Of a stretch of 64,000 nt of DNA, positions 47,958-55,448 are shown piece after piece. Location: contig NZ_FMCW01000013.1 in NCBI RefSeq assembly GCF_900091595.1, positions 62,001 to 126,000 of the forward strand, read 5' to 3'. The position numbers and the translations under genes are program-made. The notes under the pieces were generated by a model. The model did not search any database. It was given only the letters and a program-made list of their open reading frames with translations, and had not been told where the DNA came from. The stretch's first letter is position 1, and each line of letters starts with the position of its first letter. This stretch comes from Micromonospora haikouensis (GTDB lineage Bacteria > Actinomycetota > Actinomycetes > Mycobacteriales > Micromonosporaceae).

Positions 47958-49547
47958 GTGCCGATGCGGGACTGGTTCCTCACCGCGGCCGAACGCGCCA
48001 ACCCGGTCTCACGGATACCCGTCTGGACGACCGGAAACCTCGCCGAGCCGCTGATTCACGGCTCGGCCTACTTTGACCGGCTGGTCAGCGAGGTGGAGGC
48101 GCTGCGGGCCGGCGACCATCTGTTCTTCACCGACTGGCGCGGCGACCCCGACGAGCTGATGCGCCCGGACGGCCCGACCGTCGCCCAGTTGTTCAGCCGG
48201 GCCGCCCAGCGCGGGGTGGTGGTCAAGGGCCTGCTGTGGCGCTCGCACCTCGACGCCCTGTCGTTCAGCGAGGCGGAGAACCGCAGCCTCAGCGAGACGA
48301 TCTGCGCGGCCGGCGGCGAGGTGCTGCTCGACCAGCGGGTCCGCCGGGGCGGCTCGCACCACCAGAAGCTGGTCGTGCTACGCCATCCCGGGGACCCGGA
48401 ACGCGACGTCGCCTTCGCCGGTGGGATCGACCTGTGCCACAGCCGCCGCGACGACGCCGAGCACCGCGGCGACCGGCAGGCCGTGCTGATGTCGCCCCGG
48501 TACGGCGACCACCCGCCCTGGCACGACGTGCAGCTCGCGCTGCGCGGGCCGGTGGTCGGCGCGCTGGACACCACGTTCCGCGAGCGGTGGACCGACCCGA
48601 TGCCGCTGGACTCGGAGAACCCCCTGGCCTACCTGCGGGACCGGCTGCGCGGGTCGGACCTGCGCCCGGACCCGCTGCCCGACCAGCCGGCCGACCCGCC
48701 GCCGTGCGGCCCGCACCGGATCCAGGTGCTGCGCACCTATCCGGCGGTGCGCCCGCGCTACTCCTTCGCCCCCGACGGCGAGCGGACGGTGGCGCGCGGC
48801 TACACCAAGGCGGTACGCCGGGCCCGCCGGCTGATCTACCTGGAGGACCAGTACCTCTGGTCGACCGAGGTGGCCGATCTGTTCGCCCGGGCGCTGCGGG
48901 ACAACCCGGAGCTGCACCTGGTGGCCGTGGTCCCCCGGCACCCCGACGTCGACGGCCGGTTCGCGCTGCCGCCGAACCTGGTGGGGCGGGAGCAGGCGCT
49001 GGCGTTGTGCGGGAAGGCCGCGCCCGACCGGGTGCACGTCTTCGACGTGGAGAACCGTGCGGGCGACCCGGTCTACGTGCACGCCAAGGTGTGCGTGGTC
49101 GACGACGTGTGGGCCAGCGTCGGCAGCGACAACTTCAACCGCCGCTCCTGGACCCACGACAGCGAGCTGTCCTGCGCGGTGCTCGACGAGACCCGGGACG
49201 ACCGCGCCCCGCTGGACCCGGCCGGGCTGGGCGACGGGGCCCGCCGCTTCGCCCGGGACCTGCGGCTGCGGCTGTGGCGCGAGCACCTGGACCGGGACCC
49301 GGACGGCGGCGAGGACGCCGACCTGCTCGACCCGGCCTCGGCGGTGCGGGCGATCACCTCGGCGGCCGACGCGCTGCAGCGCTGGCACGACTCGGGGCGG
49401 GTGGGCCCGCGCCCGCCGGGCCGGCTGCGCCCGCACCGCCCCGAGCGGCTGCCGTGGCACACCCGGGCCTGGGCGCTGCCGGCGTACCGGCTGGTCTACG
49501 ACCCGGACGGCAGGCCGCTGCGGGCGCGCCGCTCCGGCACCTGGTGA
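47958..49547 (+). CDS. Phospholipase D-like protein
   Basis: A 529-residue PLD-superfamily protein with two HKD motifs. The first begins SHHQKLVVLRHPGDPERDVA (His/Lys about 134-137), followed by FAGGIDLCHSR. The second is VHAKVCVVDD near 374, followed by VGSDNFNRRSW. This is the active-site pair of phosphatidyltransferases and phospholipases. There is no clear signal peptide. GTG 47958 has GGGAG upstream; an ATG at 47964 is close by. Its last 52 bp overlap the convergent gene's 3' end, which is unusual. Confidence 0.87.
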   Translation: MPMRDWFLTAAERANPVSRIPVWTTGNLAEPLIHGSAYFDRLVSEVEALRAGDHLFFTDWRGDPDELMRPDGPTVAQLFSRAAQRGVVVKGLLWRSHLDALSFSEAENRSLSETICAAGGEVLLDQRVRRGGSHHQKLVVLRHPGDPERDVAFAGGIDLCHSRRDDAEHRGDRQAVLMSPRYGDHPPWHDVQLALRGPVVGALDTTFRERWTDPMPLDSENPLAYLRDRLRGSDLRPDPLPDQPADPPPCGPHRIQVLRTYPAVRPRYSFAPDGERTVARGYTKAVRRARRLIYLEDQYLWSTEVADLFARALRDNPELHLVAVVPRHPDVDGRFALPPNLVGREQALALCGKAAPDRVHVFDVENRAGDPVYVHAKVCVVDDVWASVGSDNFNRRSWTHDSELSCAVLDETRDDRAPLDPAGLGDGARRFARDLRLRLWREHLDRDPDGGEDADLLDPASAVRAITSAADALQRWHDSGRVGPRPPGRLRPHRPERLPWHTRAWALPAYRLVYDPDGRPLRARRSGTW

Positions 49548-50206
49548 GCGGGCGCGTACCCGCCCGTCCCGCCCGGGTACGCGAAGGAGGCGCGCGGCGA
49601 GTAGAAGCCCTCCGTGATGGTCAGCGGGTTGGCCGGGCGCAGCGCGTGGACGGGGTGGTCGGGGTCGAGGAAGTCGACGGACTCCACCTCGAACGGCGTC
49701 ACCGGTTCGGCCACGTACGGGTGGACGCCGCCGGTCAGCTCGCCGTCGCGGGCGGTCACGTAGCGGTGGTGGCCGCTGCGGATGAGGTGACCGGTGTGGC
49801 CGACGTGCACCCGGGTGCGGATCAGCGGGACGCCGTCGACCTCGGTCTGCGCCACCAGCGTGTCGCCGCGCCGCTCCAGCCAGGTGTGCCCGGCCCCGAC
49901 GGGTGCGCCGCGCGCGGCGGCGTAGCCGCGCATCCGGGGGCTGGAGCAGAGGTAGTGCGTCCACCAGCCGCCCGGGGCGCCCAGGCCGGCGACGCAGATG
50001 CCGAGGTAGGTCAGCGAGTACGCGCCGAGGCCGGAGGTCTGGGTCTCGTCGTCGACCACGTACTGGTTCATGAAGACGTGGGGGTCCGCCCCGGCGCGCA
50101 GGCCGGCCGGCAGTAGGGCGACGACCGCGTCCAGGGCCGCCGGCAGCCAGCAGAGGTAGACCATGCGGCTGTGCACGACGAGGTGCGGGTCGGCGGGGTC
50201 GAGCAC
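49496..50206 (-). CDS. Conserved hypothetical protein, possibly acetoacetate-decarboxylase-like
   Basis: A 236-residue soluble protein from GTG 50206, with GGAGG 7 bp upstream. YLCWLPAALDAVVALLPAGL near the N-terminus and HVFMNQYVVDDETQTSGLGAY (about residue 47) resemble the beta-barrel of acetoacetate decarboxylase, and the later strands carry PVTPFEVESVDFLDPDHPVH. I do not see the active-site Lys, so enzymatic activity is uncertain. Its stop at 49496 lies inside the phospholipase coding sequence. It is divergent from the sigma factor gene across an AT-rich control region. Confidence 0.6.
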   Translation of the reverse strand: MLDPADPHLVVHSRMVYLCWLPAALDAVVALLPAGLRAGADPHVFMNQYVVDDETQTSGLGAYSLTYLGICVAGLGAPGGWWTHYLCSSPRMRGYAAARGAPVGAGHTWLERRGDTLVAQTEVDGVPLIRTRVHVGHTGHLIRSGHHRYVTARDGELTGGVHPYVAEPVTPFEVESVDFLDPDHPVHALRPANPLTITEGFYSPRASFAYPGGTGGYAPAHQVPERRARSGLPSGS

Positions 50207-50505
50207 GGCGCCTCCGGGCGGGGGAAGGTTCCCCGCGACGCTACGGGCCGTCCCGCGAGCGGGACAACGACGGAAAGCCGACAGTTCGGACCCATAACTG
50301 ACCGGGAACCGGTAATCACGATCACAGATTCGTACGTTGCTGCCCCTTTTGGGGGTTTCGTCATCGAACACACCTTAAGTACATCGTACTTTCGGCTAGA
50401 TTTTTGGGAGCCGATCAGGCTAAGGTGAGTCCCGAACGGCCCATCTGAAGCTAAACCAAAGCGTCACGTCTTTTATCCGCGGACGAGGTGCAGGGAGGAC
50501 CACCC
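50207..50505. promoter_or_regulatory. AT-rich divergent control region of the sigma factor gene
   Basis: The most AT-rich stretch in the window (about 50280-50450). It has two perfect short palindromes: GTCCCGC-GA-GCGGGAC (50250-50265) and AAGTAC-ATC-GTACTT (50377-50391), plus CCCCTTTTGGGG near 50343. It probably holds promoters for the sigma factor and the divergent gene. I cannot assign -35/-10 with confidence. Confidence 0.55.
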
Positions 50506-51330
50506 ATGACCGCGCCAACGACCAGCGAGCAGACGACCACAGCGCCGGAGACCCCGGCCAAGCTCGACCCGCGTGCGCTCACCGACAGCGCCGCCGATCT
50601 GCTCAACGCGATGGCGGCACTGCCCGCCAACCACCCGTCGCGCGCCGCGATGCGGGACCGCGCGATCGAGGCCTGGCTGCCCCTGGCCAACCACCTCGCC
50701 CACCGCTACAGCGGGCGGGGCGAGCCGACCGACGACCTCGCGCAGACCGCCGCCGTCGGCCTGATCAAGGCCATCGACAAGTTCGACCCGTCGCGCGGCG
50801 TCGACTTCGCCGGCTACGCCATCCCGACCATCATCGGCGAGCTCAAGCGGCACTTCCGCGACCGCACCTGGGACATCCGCGTCCCGCGCCGCCTCCAGGA
50901 GCTGCGCCTGGCGATCTCCGACGCCAACAGCTCCCTGCTCCAGACGCTGGGCCGCTCCCCCACGGTCGCCGACATCGCCGCCCACCTCAAGCTCACCGAG
51001 GAAGAGGTCCTGGAGGGCCTGGAGGGCGCCCGCGCCTACAACGCGGTGTCGCTGTCCACCCCGACCGGCGACGGCGACCGGGCCACCGAGCTGGGCGACA
51101 TGCTCGGCGGCGAGGACAACGAGTTCGAGCTGGCCGAGCTGCGGGTCGCCCTCGGCCCGGCGCTCGCCACGCTCGACGAGCGCGAGCAGAAGATCCTCAC
51201 GCTGCGCTTCTACGGCAACCTGACCCAGTCGCAGATCGCCGAGCAGATCGGCGTCTCGCAGATGCACGTGTCCCGGCTGCTCGCCCGGGCGCTGACCAAG
51301 CTGCGGGGCCAGCTCGACGGCACCTACTAG
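50506..51330 (+). CDS. SigB/SigF-family RNA polymerase sigma factor
   Basis: A 274-residue alternative sigma factor. Region 2 is visible as LPLANHLAHRYSGRGEPTDD, then LAQTAAVGLIKAIDKFDPSR and the promoter-melting DFAGYAIPTIIGELKRHFRD (about 65-125). Region 3 follows, and region 4 ends with LTQSQIAEQIGVSQMHVSRL, LLARALTKLRG. The size and layout place it with SigB/SigF/SigG of actinobacteria, which direct general stress and development. No RsbV/RsbW pair adjoins it. GGGAGGA precedes ATG 50506. Upstream is an AT-rich region with palindromes, and a strong terminator follows. Many SigB-like promoters occur in the window. Confidence 0.92.
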   Translation: MTAPTTSEQTTTAPETPAKLDPRALTDSAADLLNAMAALPANHPSRAAMRDRAIEAWLPLANHLAHRYSGRGEPTDDLAQTAAVGLIKAIDKFDPSRGVDFAGYAIPTIIGELKRHFRDRTWDIRVPRRLQELRLAISDANSSLLQTLGRSPTVADIAAHLKLTEEEVLEGLEGARAYNAVSLSTPTGDGDRATELGDMLGGEDNEFELAELRVALGPALATLDEREQKILTLRFYGNLTQSQIAEQIGVSQMHVSRLLARALTKLRGQLDGTY

Positions 51331-51349
51331 GCCCGCCCGCACGATAGAC

Positions 51350-51385
51350 GAGGGGGCCCGGCGCGCGCGTGCGCCGGGCCCCCTC
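51350..51385. terminator. Strong bidirectional hairpin terminator
   Basis: GAGGGGGCCCGGCGC (51350-51364) pairs perfectly with GCGCCGGGCCCCCTC (51371-51385), 15 bp. It lies between the convergent sigma factor and GNAT genes. Confidence 0.8.
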
Positions 51386-51399
51386 GCGTGTCGGCTCCT

Positions 51400-51996
51400 T
51401 CAGCCGGTCGTCGCCGGCTCCCGCCACATCGGGAAGAACGGGGTGCCGTCCGGCAGCCGGAAGACCTCCCGGGGCCGGTAGCCGTGCCGGGCGTACAGGT
51501 CCCGGCCGATCTCGCTGCTCGCCTCCAGATAGCCGGGCACGCCGTTGGCGTCCAGCCAGGCGTGGTGGTGGCGCAGCAGCGCCGAGCCGATCCCCCGCCC
51601 CTGCCGGTCGGGTGTGACCGCGAGGAACGCCAGGTGGTGGTGCCCGTCGTGCGGGTGGCTGGCGGCGAACAGGTCGTCGAGGTGGCGGAACCGGTCGACC
51701 CACGCGCCGCACGCGGCGGCCAGCCGGGCGTCGTAGTCCTCCGGTGGTGGGACGTCGTCGCCGGTCTGCGGGAACCACACCGCGACCCCCGACCGGTCGG
51801 CCGTGGCGTGCACCTGGCCGTGCGCCATGGCGTGGCCCACCAGGATCTCGAAGTTGCCGGCCAGCACGTCCCGGCGGCGCGTGGCGTCCGGCACGAGCCA
51901 GTGGGTCGCCGGCAGCACCAGGAACGCCTCGGCGATCCGCTCGGCCACCAGCCGGGTCTCGGCCGGGCCGAGCCGCTCGATGCGTACGTCGCTCAC
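51400..51996 (-). CDS. GNAT acetyltransferase
   Basis: A 198-residue acetyltransferase. LAFLAVTPDRQGRGIGSALL (about 125-145) is the acetyl-CoA loop, and YLEASSEIGRDLYARHGYRP follows. It starts at GTG 51996, sharing GTGA with the stop of the APC permease gene, so the two are co-translated. The substrate is unknown; an amine taken up or exported by the permease is possible. Confidence 0.85.
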   Translation of the reverse strand: MSDVRIERLGPAETRLVAERIAEAFLVLPATHWLVPDATRRRDVLAGNFEILVGHAMAHGQVHATADRSGVAVWFPQTGDDVPPPEDYDARLAAACGAWVDRFRHLDDLFAASHPHDGHHHLAFLAVTPDRQGRGIGSALLRHHHAWLDANGVPGYLEASSEIGRDLYARHGYRPREVFRLPDGTPFFPMWREPATTG

Positions 51997-53519
51997 CTGT
52001 GCGCCCCCGCGCCCGTGCGGGCCGGCTCGCCGTCGAAGCCCTGGGCGGCCAGCAGGGTGGCGCTCTCCGCGCCCAGCCCGATCCGGGCGTAGACGTCGGG
52101 CCGGCTGTTGCGCAGCACCAGCGCCCAGAGCACGCCGACCAGCGCGGCCACCGGGTACGCGGCCGGGACGGCCCAACGCAGCGCGGAGTCGGGGGCGACG
52201 CCGAGCAGGATGGCGAAGTTGTCCACCGCCACCGTGATGATGGCGACCAGCGCCACGGCGGCCAGCCCCGGGGCGATCAGCCGCCGCCACAGGTTCTCCT
52301 GCGCCCGGGTGCGGGCGAAGTAGGCCATCACCGCGATCGACGTGGTGGCGATCAGCAGCAGCACGCCGAACCCGCCGCCGGAGCCGGCGTAGTAGAAGAG
52401 CTGGAGCACCGGGTCCCAGCCGTTGACCGCGTACAGCACGATCACCAGCAGGCCCAGCACGCTCTGCGCGAGCGAGGCCACCCGGGGCGAGCCGGTGCGC
52501 GGCGAGGTCTGCCCGAACGCCGCCGGCAGCACCCGCTCCCGGCCGAGCGCGAACGCGTACCGGGCGGTGGTGTTGTGGAACGAGATCATCGCGGCCAGCA
52601 CGGAGGTCATGAACAGCGCCTGGCCGATGGTGACGGCGGTGTCGCCGAGGTGCGCCCCGGCCAGGTTGAAGATCAGCTCGACGCTCTGCTCGCCGGCCTG
52701 CGCCGAGATCTGGTCCGGCCCGACGGCCACGGTCATCGCCCACGACGACAGGGCGTAGAGCCCGGCGATGATCGCCACCGACAGGTAGGTGGCCATCGGG
52801 ACCGTGCGCCGGGGATCCCTGCTCTCCTCGCTGAACACCACGGAGGACTCGAAGCCGACGAAGCCGGTCATGGCGAGCACCAGCAGCGCGCCGGCCCCCG
52901 GGACGAGCAGGCTGTCGGGGGACAGCGCGGCGAGGCTCACCGAGCCGCCGGCCGGGTGGCCGAGCTGCCCGAGGTCGAACACGAGGATCACCGCGATCTC
53001 GGCGACCAGCAGCACCGCCAGGACCATGCCGTTGACGTCGACCCGCAGCAGGCCGAGCACGGCGACCAGGGCCCACGCGACCAGGGCCACCACCCACCAG
53101 GCCGGTGACGCGCCGAACAGCCGCTCCAGCACCGGCGTCGCCGCCGCGCCGACCGCGCCGTACAACCCGACCTGGAGCGCGTTGTACGCCAGCAGGGCGA
53201 CCCACGCCGCGCCGACGCCAGCCGGGCGGCCCAGCCCCCGCGAGACGTACGCGTAGAACGCCCCGGCGTTCTCCACCCGGCGGGCCATCGCCACGTACCC
53301 GACGGAGAAGAGGGCGAGGACCGCGCCGACCACCAGGAAGGCCAGCGGCATCCCGGTGACGCCGGTGACGGCGTAGCCGGTGGTGACCACGCCGGCCACC
53401 ACGGTCAGCGGCGCGGCCGCCGACAGCACGAAGAAGATCACCGACGGCACGCCGAGGCGGCCACGGGCCAGGGCGTCGGAGACGTTGCTCGGTCGTTCGA
53501 ATGTAGTCGTGGGGGGCAT
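51993..53519 (-). CDS. APC superfamily amino acid/polyamine permease
   Basis: A 508-residue transporter with about 12-14 hydrophobic segments. The first membrane helix has FFVLSAAAPLTVVAGVVTTG, and the GFESSVVFSEESRDPRRTVP loop (about residue 230) marks the APC permease fold. SFHNTTARYAFALGRERVLP near 325 is also typical. The likely substrates are amino acids or amines. GGAG precedes ATG 53519. It heads an operon with the GNAT gene. The GPP34 gene ends 46 bp upstream. Confidence 0.88.
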   Translation of the reverse strand: MPPTTTFERPSNVSDALARGRLGVPSVIFFVLSAAAPLTVVAGVVTTGYAVTGVTGMPLAFLVVGAVLALFSVGYVAMARRVENAGAFYAYVSRGLGRPAGVGAAWVALLAYNALQVGLYGAVGAAATPVLERLFGASPAWWVVALVAWALVAVLGLLRVDVNGMVLAVLLVAEIAVILVFDLGQLGHPAGGSVSLAALSPDSLLVPGAGALLVLAMTGFVGFESSVVFSEESRDPRRTVPMATYLSVAIIAGLYALSSWAMTVAVGPDQISAQAGEQSVELIFNLAGAHLGDTAVTIGQALFMTSVLAAMISFHNTTARYAFALGRERVLPAAFGQTSPRTGSPRVASLAQSVLGLLVIVLYAVNGWDPVLQLFYYAGSGGGFGVLLLIATTSIAVMAYFARTRAQENLWRRLIAPGLAAVALVAIITVAVDNFAILLGVAPDSALRWAVPAAYPVAALVGVLWALVLRNSRPDVYARIGLGAESATLLAAQGFDGEPARTGAGAHR

Positions 53520-53564
53520 CGACTGCTCCGGTTCGAGGAGGGGGGGGTGAGGGGCCGGCGGCCG

Positions 53565-54191
53565 TCAGGGCATGCCGCGCAGCACGGCCGCGCCGACGGC
53601 GGCCTCGGTGTGCGCGACGAGCTCCTTCAGGGGCGGGGGCAACGCCGGGATGAGAACACTGAGCCGGTGGTGGGCGCGGGGGCCGGCACTCCACAGCACC
53701 TCGCGGGTGAGGCCGGCGGCGGAGACCAGGCCGAGCAGCAGCGCGTCCGGCACGGTCGGGGGCTCCGGCCGGTCGAGCAGGGCCCGCAGCCGGGTCGCCG
53801 GCCAGGCCACCGCGTTGAGGTCGACCGGGACGTAGCTGACGCTGGTGCGCAGCAGGCGGCGGGTCTCCTGCCGGCGCAGCACGCCGGCACGGGCCAGCCG
53901 CTCCGCCACCGAGGTCGCCGCGCTCTGACCGAGGAAGCTCAACCAGGTGCGCACCGACTGGTGCTGGGACTCGCCGACCAACTGGTCCAGGACGGTGTGG
54001 GCCAGGGCGTCGGCAGGCGGGCGGCGGTCGACGACGGTCACGTTCCCGGCGGCGACGGTGACCTGTCCGAACAGGACCAACTCGCCGAGCAGGGCCGCCG
54101 CCAGGCCGATGCCCGCCGCGCTGGGGTGCAGCTTGGGCTTGCCCCGGCTGTCGTTGTGGGCGATCAGATAGAACTCGTCGGCGGTGAGCAC
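53565..54191 (-). CDS. GPP34/GOLPH3 family protein
   Basis: A 208-residue protein with the GPP34 fold: it starts LTADEFYLIAHNDSRGKPKL, then ALLGELVLFGQVTV, and ends with YVPVDLNAVAWPATRLRALL. In eukaryotes GOLPH3 binds phosphatidylinositol 4-phosphate and Golgi glycosyltransferases; bacterial members are common in actinobacteria, with unknown ligands. Single gene between the permease and a divergent DUF5753 regulator. Confidence 0.87.
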   Translation of the reverse strand: MLTADEFYLIAHNDSRGKPKLHPSAAGIGLAAALLGELVLFGQVTVAAGNVTVVDRRPPADALAHTVLDQLVGESQHQSVRTWLSFLGQSAATSVAERLARAGVLRRQETRRLLRTSVSYVPVDLNAVAWPATRLRALLDRPEPPTVPDALLLGLVSAAGLTREVLWSAGPRAHHRLSVLIPALPPPLKELVAHTEAAVGAAVLRGMP

Positions 54192-54255
54192 ACGAGCCTC
54201 CCGAACGGATTGTCCACAACTGATCGACGCCGGGTGAAAGGATGCACGTCAGCGG

Positions 54256-54287
54256 GTTGCAACGCAACTCCCACTTTCGACAGTTGC
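54256..54287. promoter_or_regulatory. Putative operator before the second DUF5753 regulator
   Basis: GTTGC-AAC-GCAAC (54256-54268) is an inverted repeat, and GCAACT (54264-54269) is matched by AGTTGC at 54282-54287. It lies 48-80 bp before the regulator start in the divergent gap with the GPP34 gene. Confidence 0.5.
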
Positions 54288-54335
54288 ACTCCGTGTCCGA
54301 ACGACCTGGGGATCTTGGCGTGACAGACTCGGAGG

Positions 54336-55178
54336 GTGACCGCCAGCCCGACCGTCCGCCGTCGTCGTATCGCCCGCGAGCTGCGCCACCTGCGCGAGCG
54401 CTCCGGGATGACCCTCGACGTCGCCGCCCGCCAGCTCGACATGTCCAAGAGCAACCTCTCCCGCATCGAGAACGCCCAGATCGGCATCAAGCCCCGCGAC
54501 GTCCGGGCCGCCCTGGCCCTCTACCAGGTCACCGGGGCCGACGCCGAGGCGCTGATCGAGATCGCCCGGGGCGCGCAGCAGCGCGGCTGGTGGCAGAACT
54601 ACAGCGACGTCCTCCCCGAGTGGTTCGAGTTCTACGTCGGGCTGGAGGCCGAGGCGGCGTCGCTGCGCACGTACGAGGCCGAGGCCGTGCCCGGCCTGCT
54701 CCAGACCGAGGCGTACGCCCGGGCGATCTACCGGCTGACCGCCGGGGAGGAACGCATCGAGCGCAAGGTCGCCGCCCGACTGCGCCGGCAGGACGTGCTG
54801 CACCGGGAGAACCCCGTCGAGTTGTCGGTGGTGCTCAACGAGGCGGTGCTGCTGCGACCGGTCGGCGAACCGGCGGCGATGGCCGAGCAGCTGGCCCACA
54901 TCCACCACGTCGCACAACTACCGAACGTCACGGTGCAGGTACTTCCGTTCGCGGCCGGCGGGCACCCGGCGATGACCACTCCCTACGTCATCCTGGGCTT
55001 TTCCGACGACGCCGACGCATCCGTGGTTTACCTGGATAACCTCACGATGGGACTGGCTCTGGAGGAAGCCGATCATGTGTGCGGGTATAGCCTGTTGCAC
55101 GAGAAGCTGTGCCGGATGGCGCTCAGTCCGGCGGATTCGTTGACCCGCCTGGAGGAGGCTTCTCGTAACTTTGCGTGA
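54336..55178 (+). CDS. XRE-type regulator with DUF5753 domain (intact)
   Basis: A 280-residue regulator. The helix-turn-helix spans about 12-65 (RHLRERSGMTLDVAARQLDM, then SKSNLSRIENAQIGIKPRDV). The DUF5753 sensor (about 90-275) begins EAASLRTYEAEAVPGLLQTEAYARAI and continues through VQVLPFAAGGHPAMTTPYVI. WhiJ of Streptomyces is a relative. GTG 54336 is the start. The following DUF397 gene at 55218 is a likely partner. Unlike the locus at 43807-44576, the reading frame here is complete, so it serves as a reference for the frameshift there. Confidence 0.9.
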   Translation: MTASPTVRRRRIARELRHLRERSGMTLDVAARQLDMSKSNLSRIENAQIGIKPRDVRAALALYQVTGADAEALIEIARGAQQRGWWQNYSDVLPEWFEFYVGLEAEAASLRTYEAEAVPGLLQTEAYARAIYRLTAGEERIERKVAARLRRQDVLHRENPVELSVVLNEAVLLRPVGEPAAMAEQLAHIHHVAQLPNVTVQVLPFAAGGHPAMTTPYVILGFSDDADASVVYLDNLTMGLALEEADHVCGYSLLHEKLCRMALSPADSLTRLEEASRNFA

Positions 55179-55217
55179 CCGCATCGCGGCACGCCAGCAG
55201 AAGACGAGGTAACGGGG

Positions 55218-55418
55218 ATGACCGCGCTCGACCTGTCCCGGGCGGCCTGGCGGACCAGCAGCCGCAGCAGCGGCAACGGCAACTGCGTCGAGGTGGCCAC
55301 AGCCGACGGTCGGGTCGCGGTCCGCGACTCCAAGGACCGCGGGGGGCCGGCGCTGGTCTTCGCCCCGGGGGCGTGGGGCGCGTTCGTCGCCGGCCTCGAC
55401 GCCGTACGCCCCCGCTGA
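55218..55418 (+). CDS. DUF397 domain protein
   Basis: A 66-residue protein with the core WRTSSRSSGNGNCVEVATAD, then VAVRDSKDRGGPALVF. It starts 39 bp after the DUF5753 regulator stop. It probably acts with that regulator, as in BldB/WhiJ-type loci. Compared with the DUF397 at 43607 the sequences are clearly related. Confidence 0.88.
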   Translation: MTALDLSRAAWRTSSRSSGNGNCVEVATADGRVAVRDSKDRGGPALVFAPGAWGAFVAGLDAVRPR

Positions 55419-55448
55419 CGCCCGGCGGCCCGGTGCGACAGTAGGACG

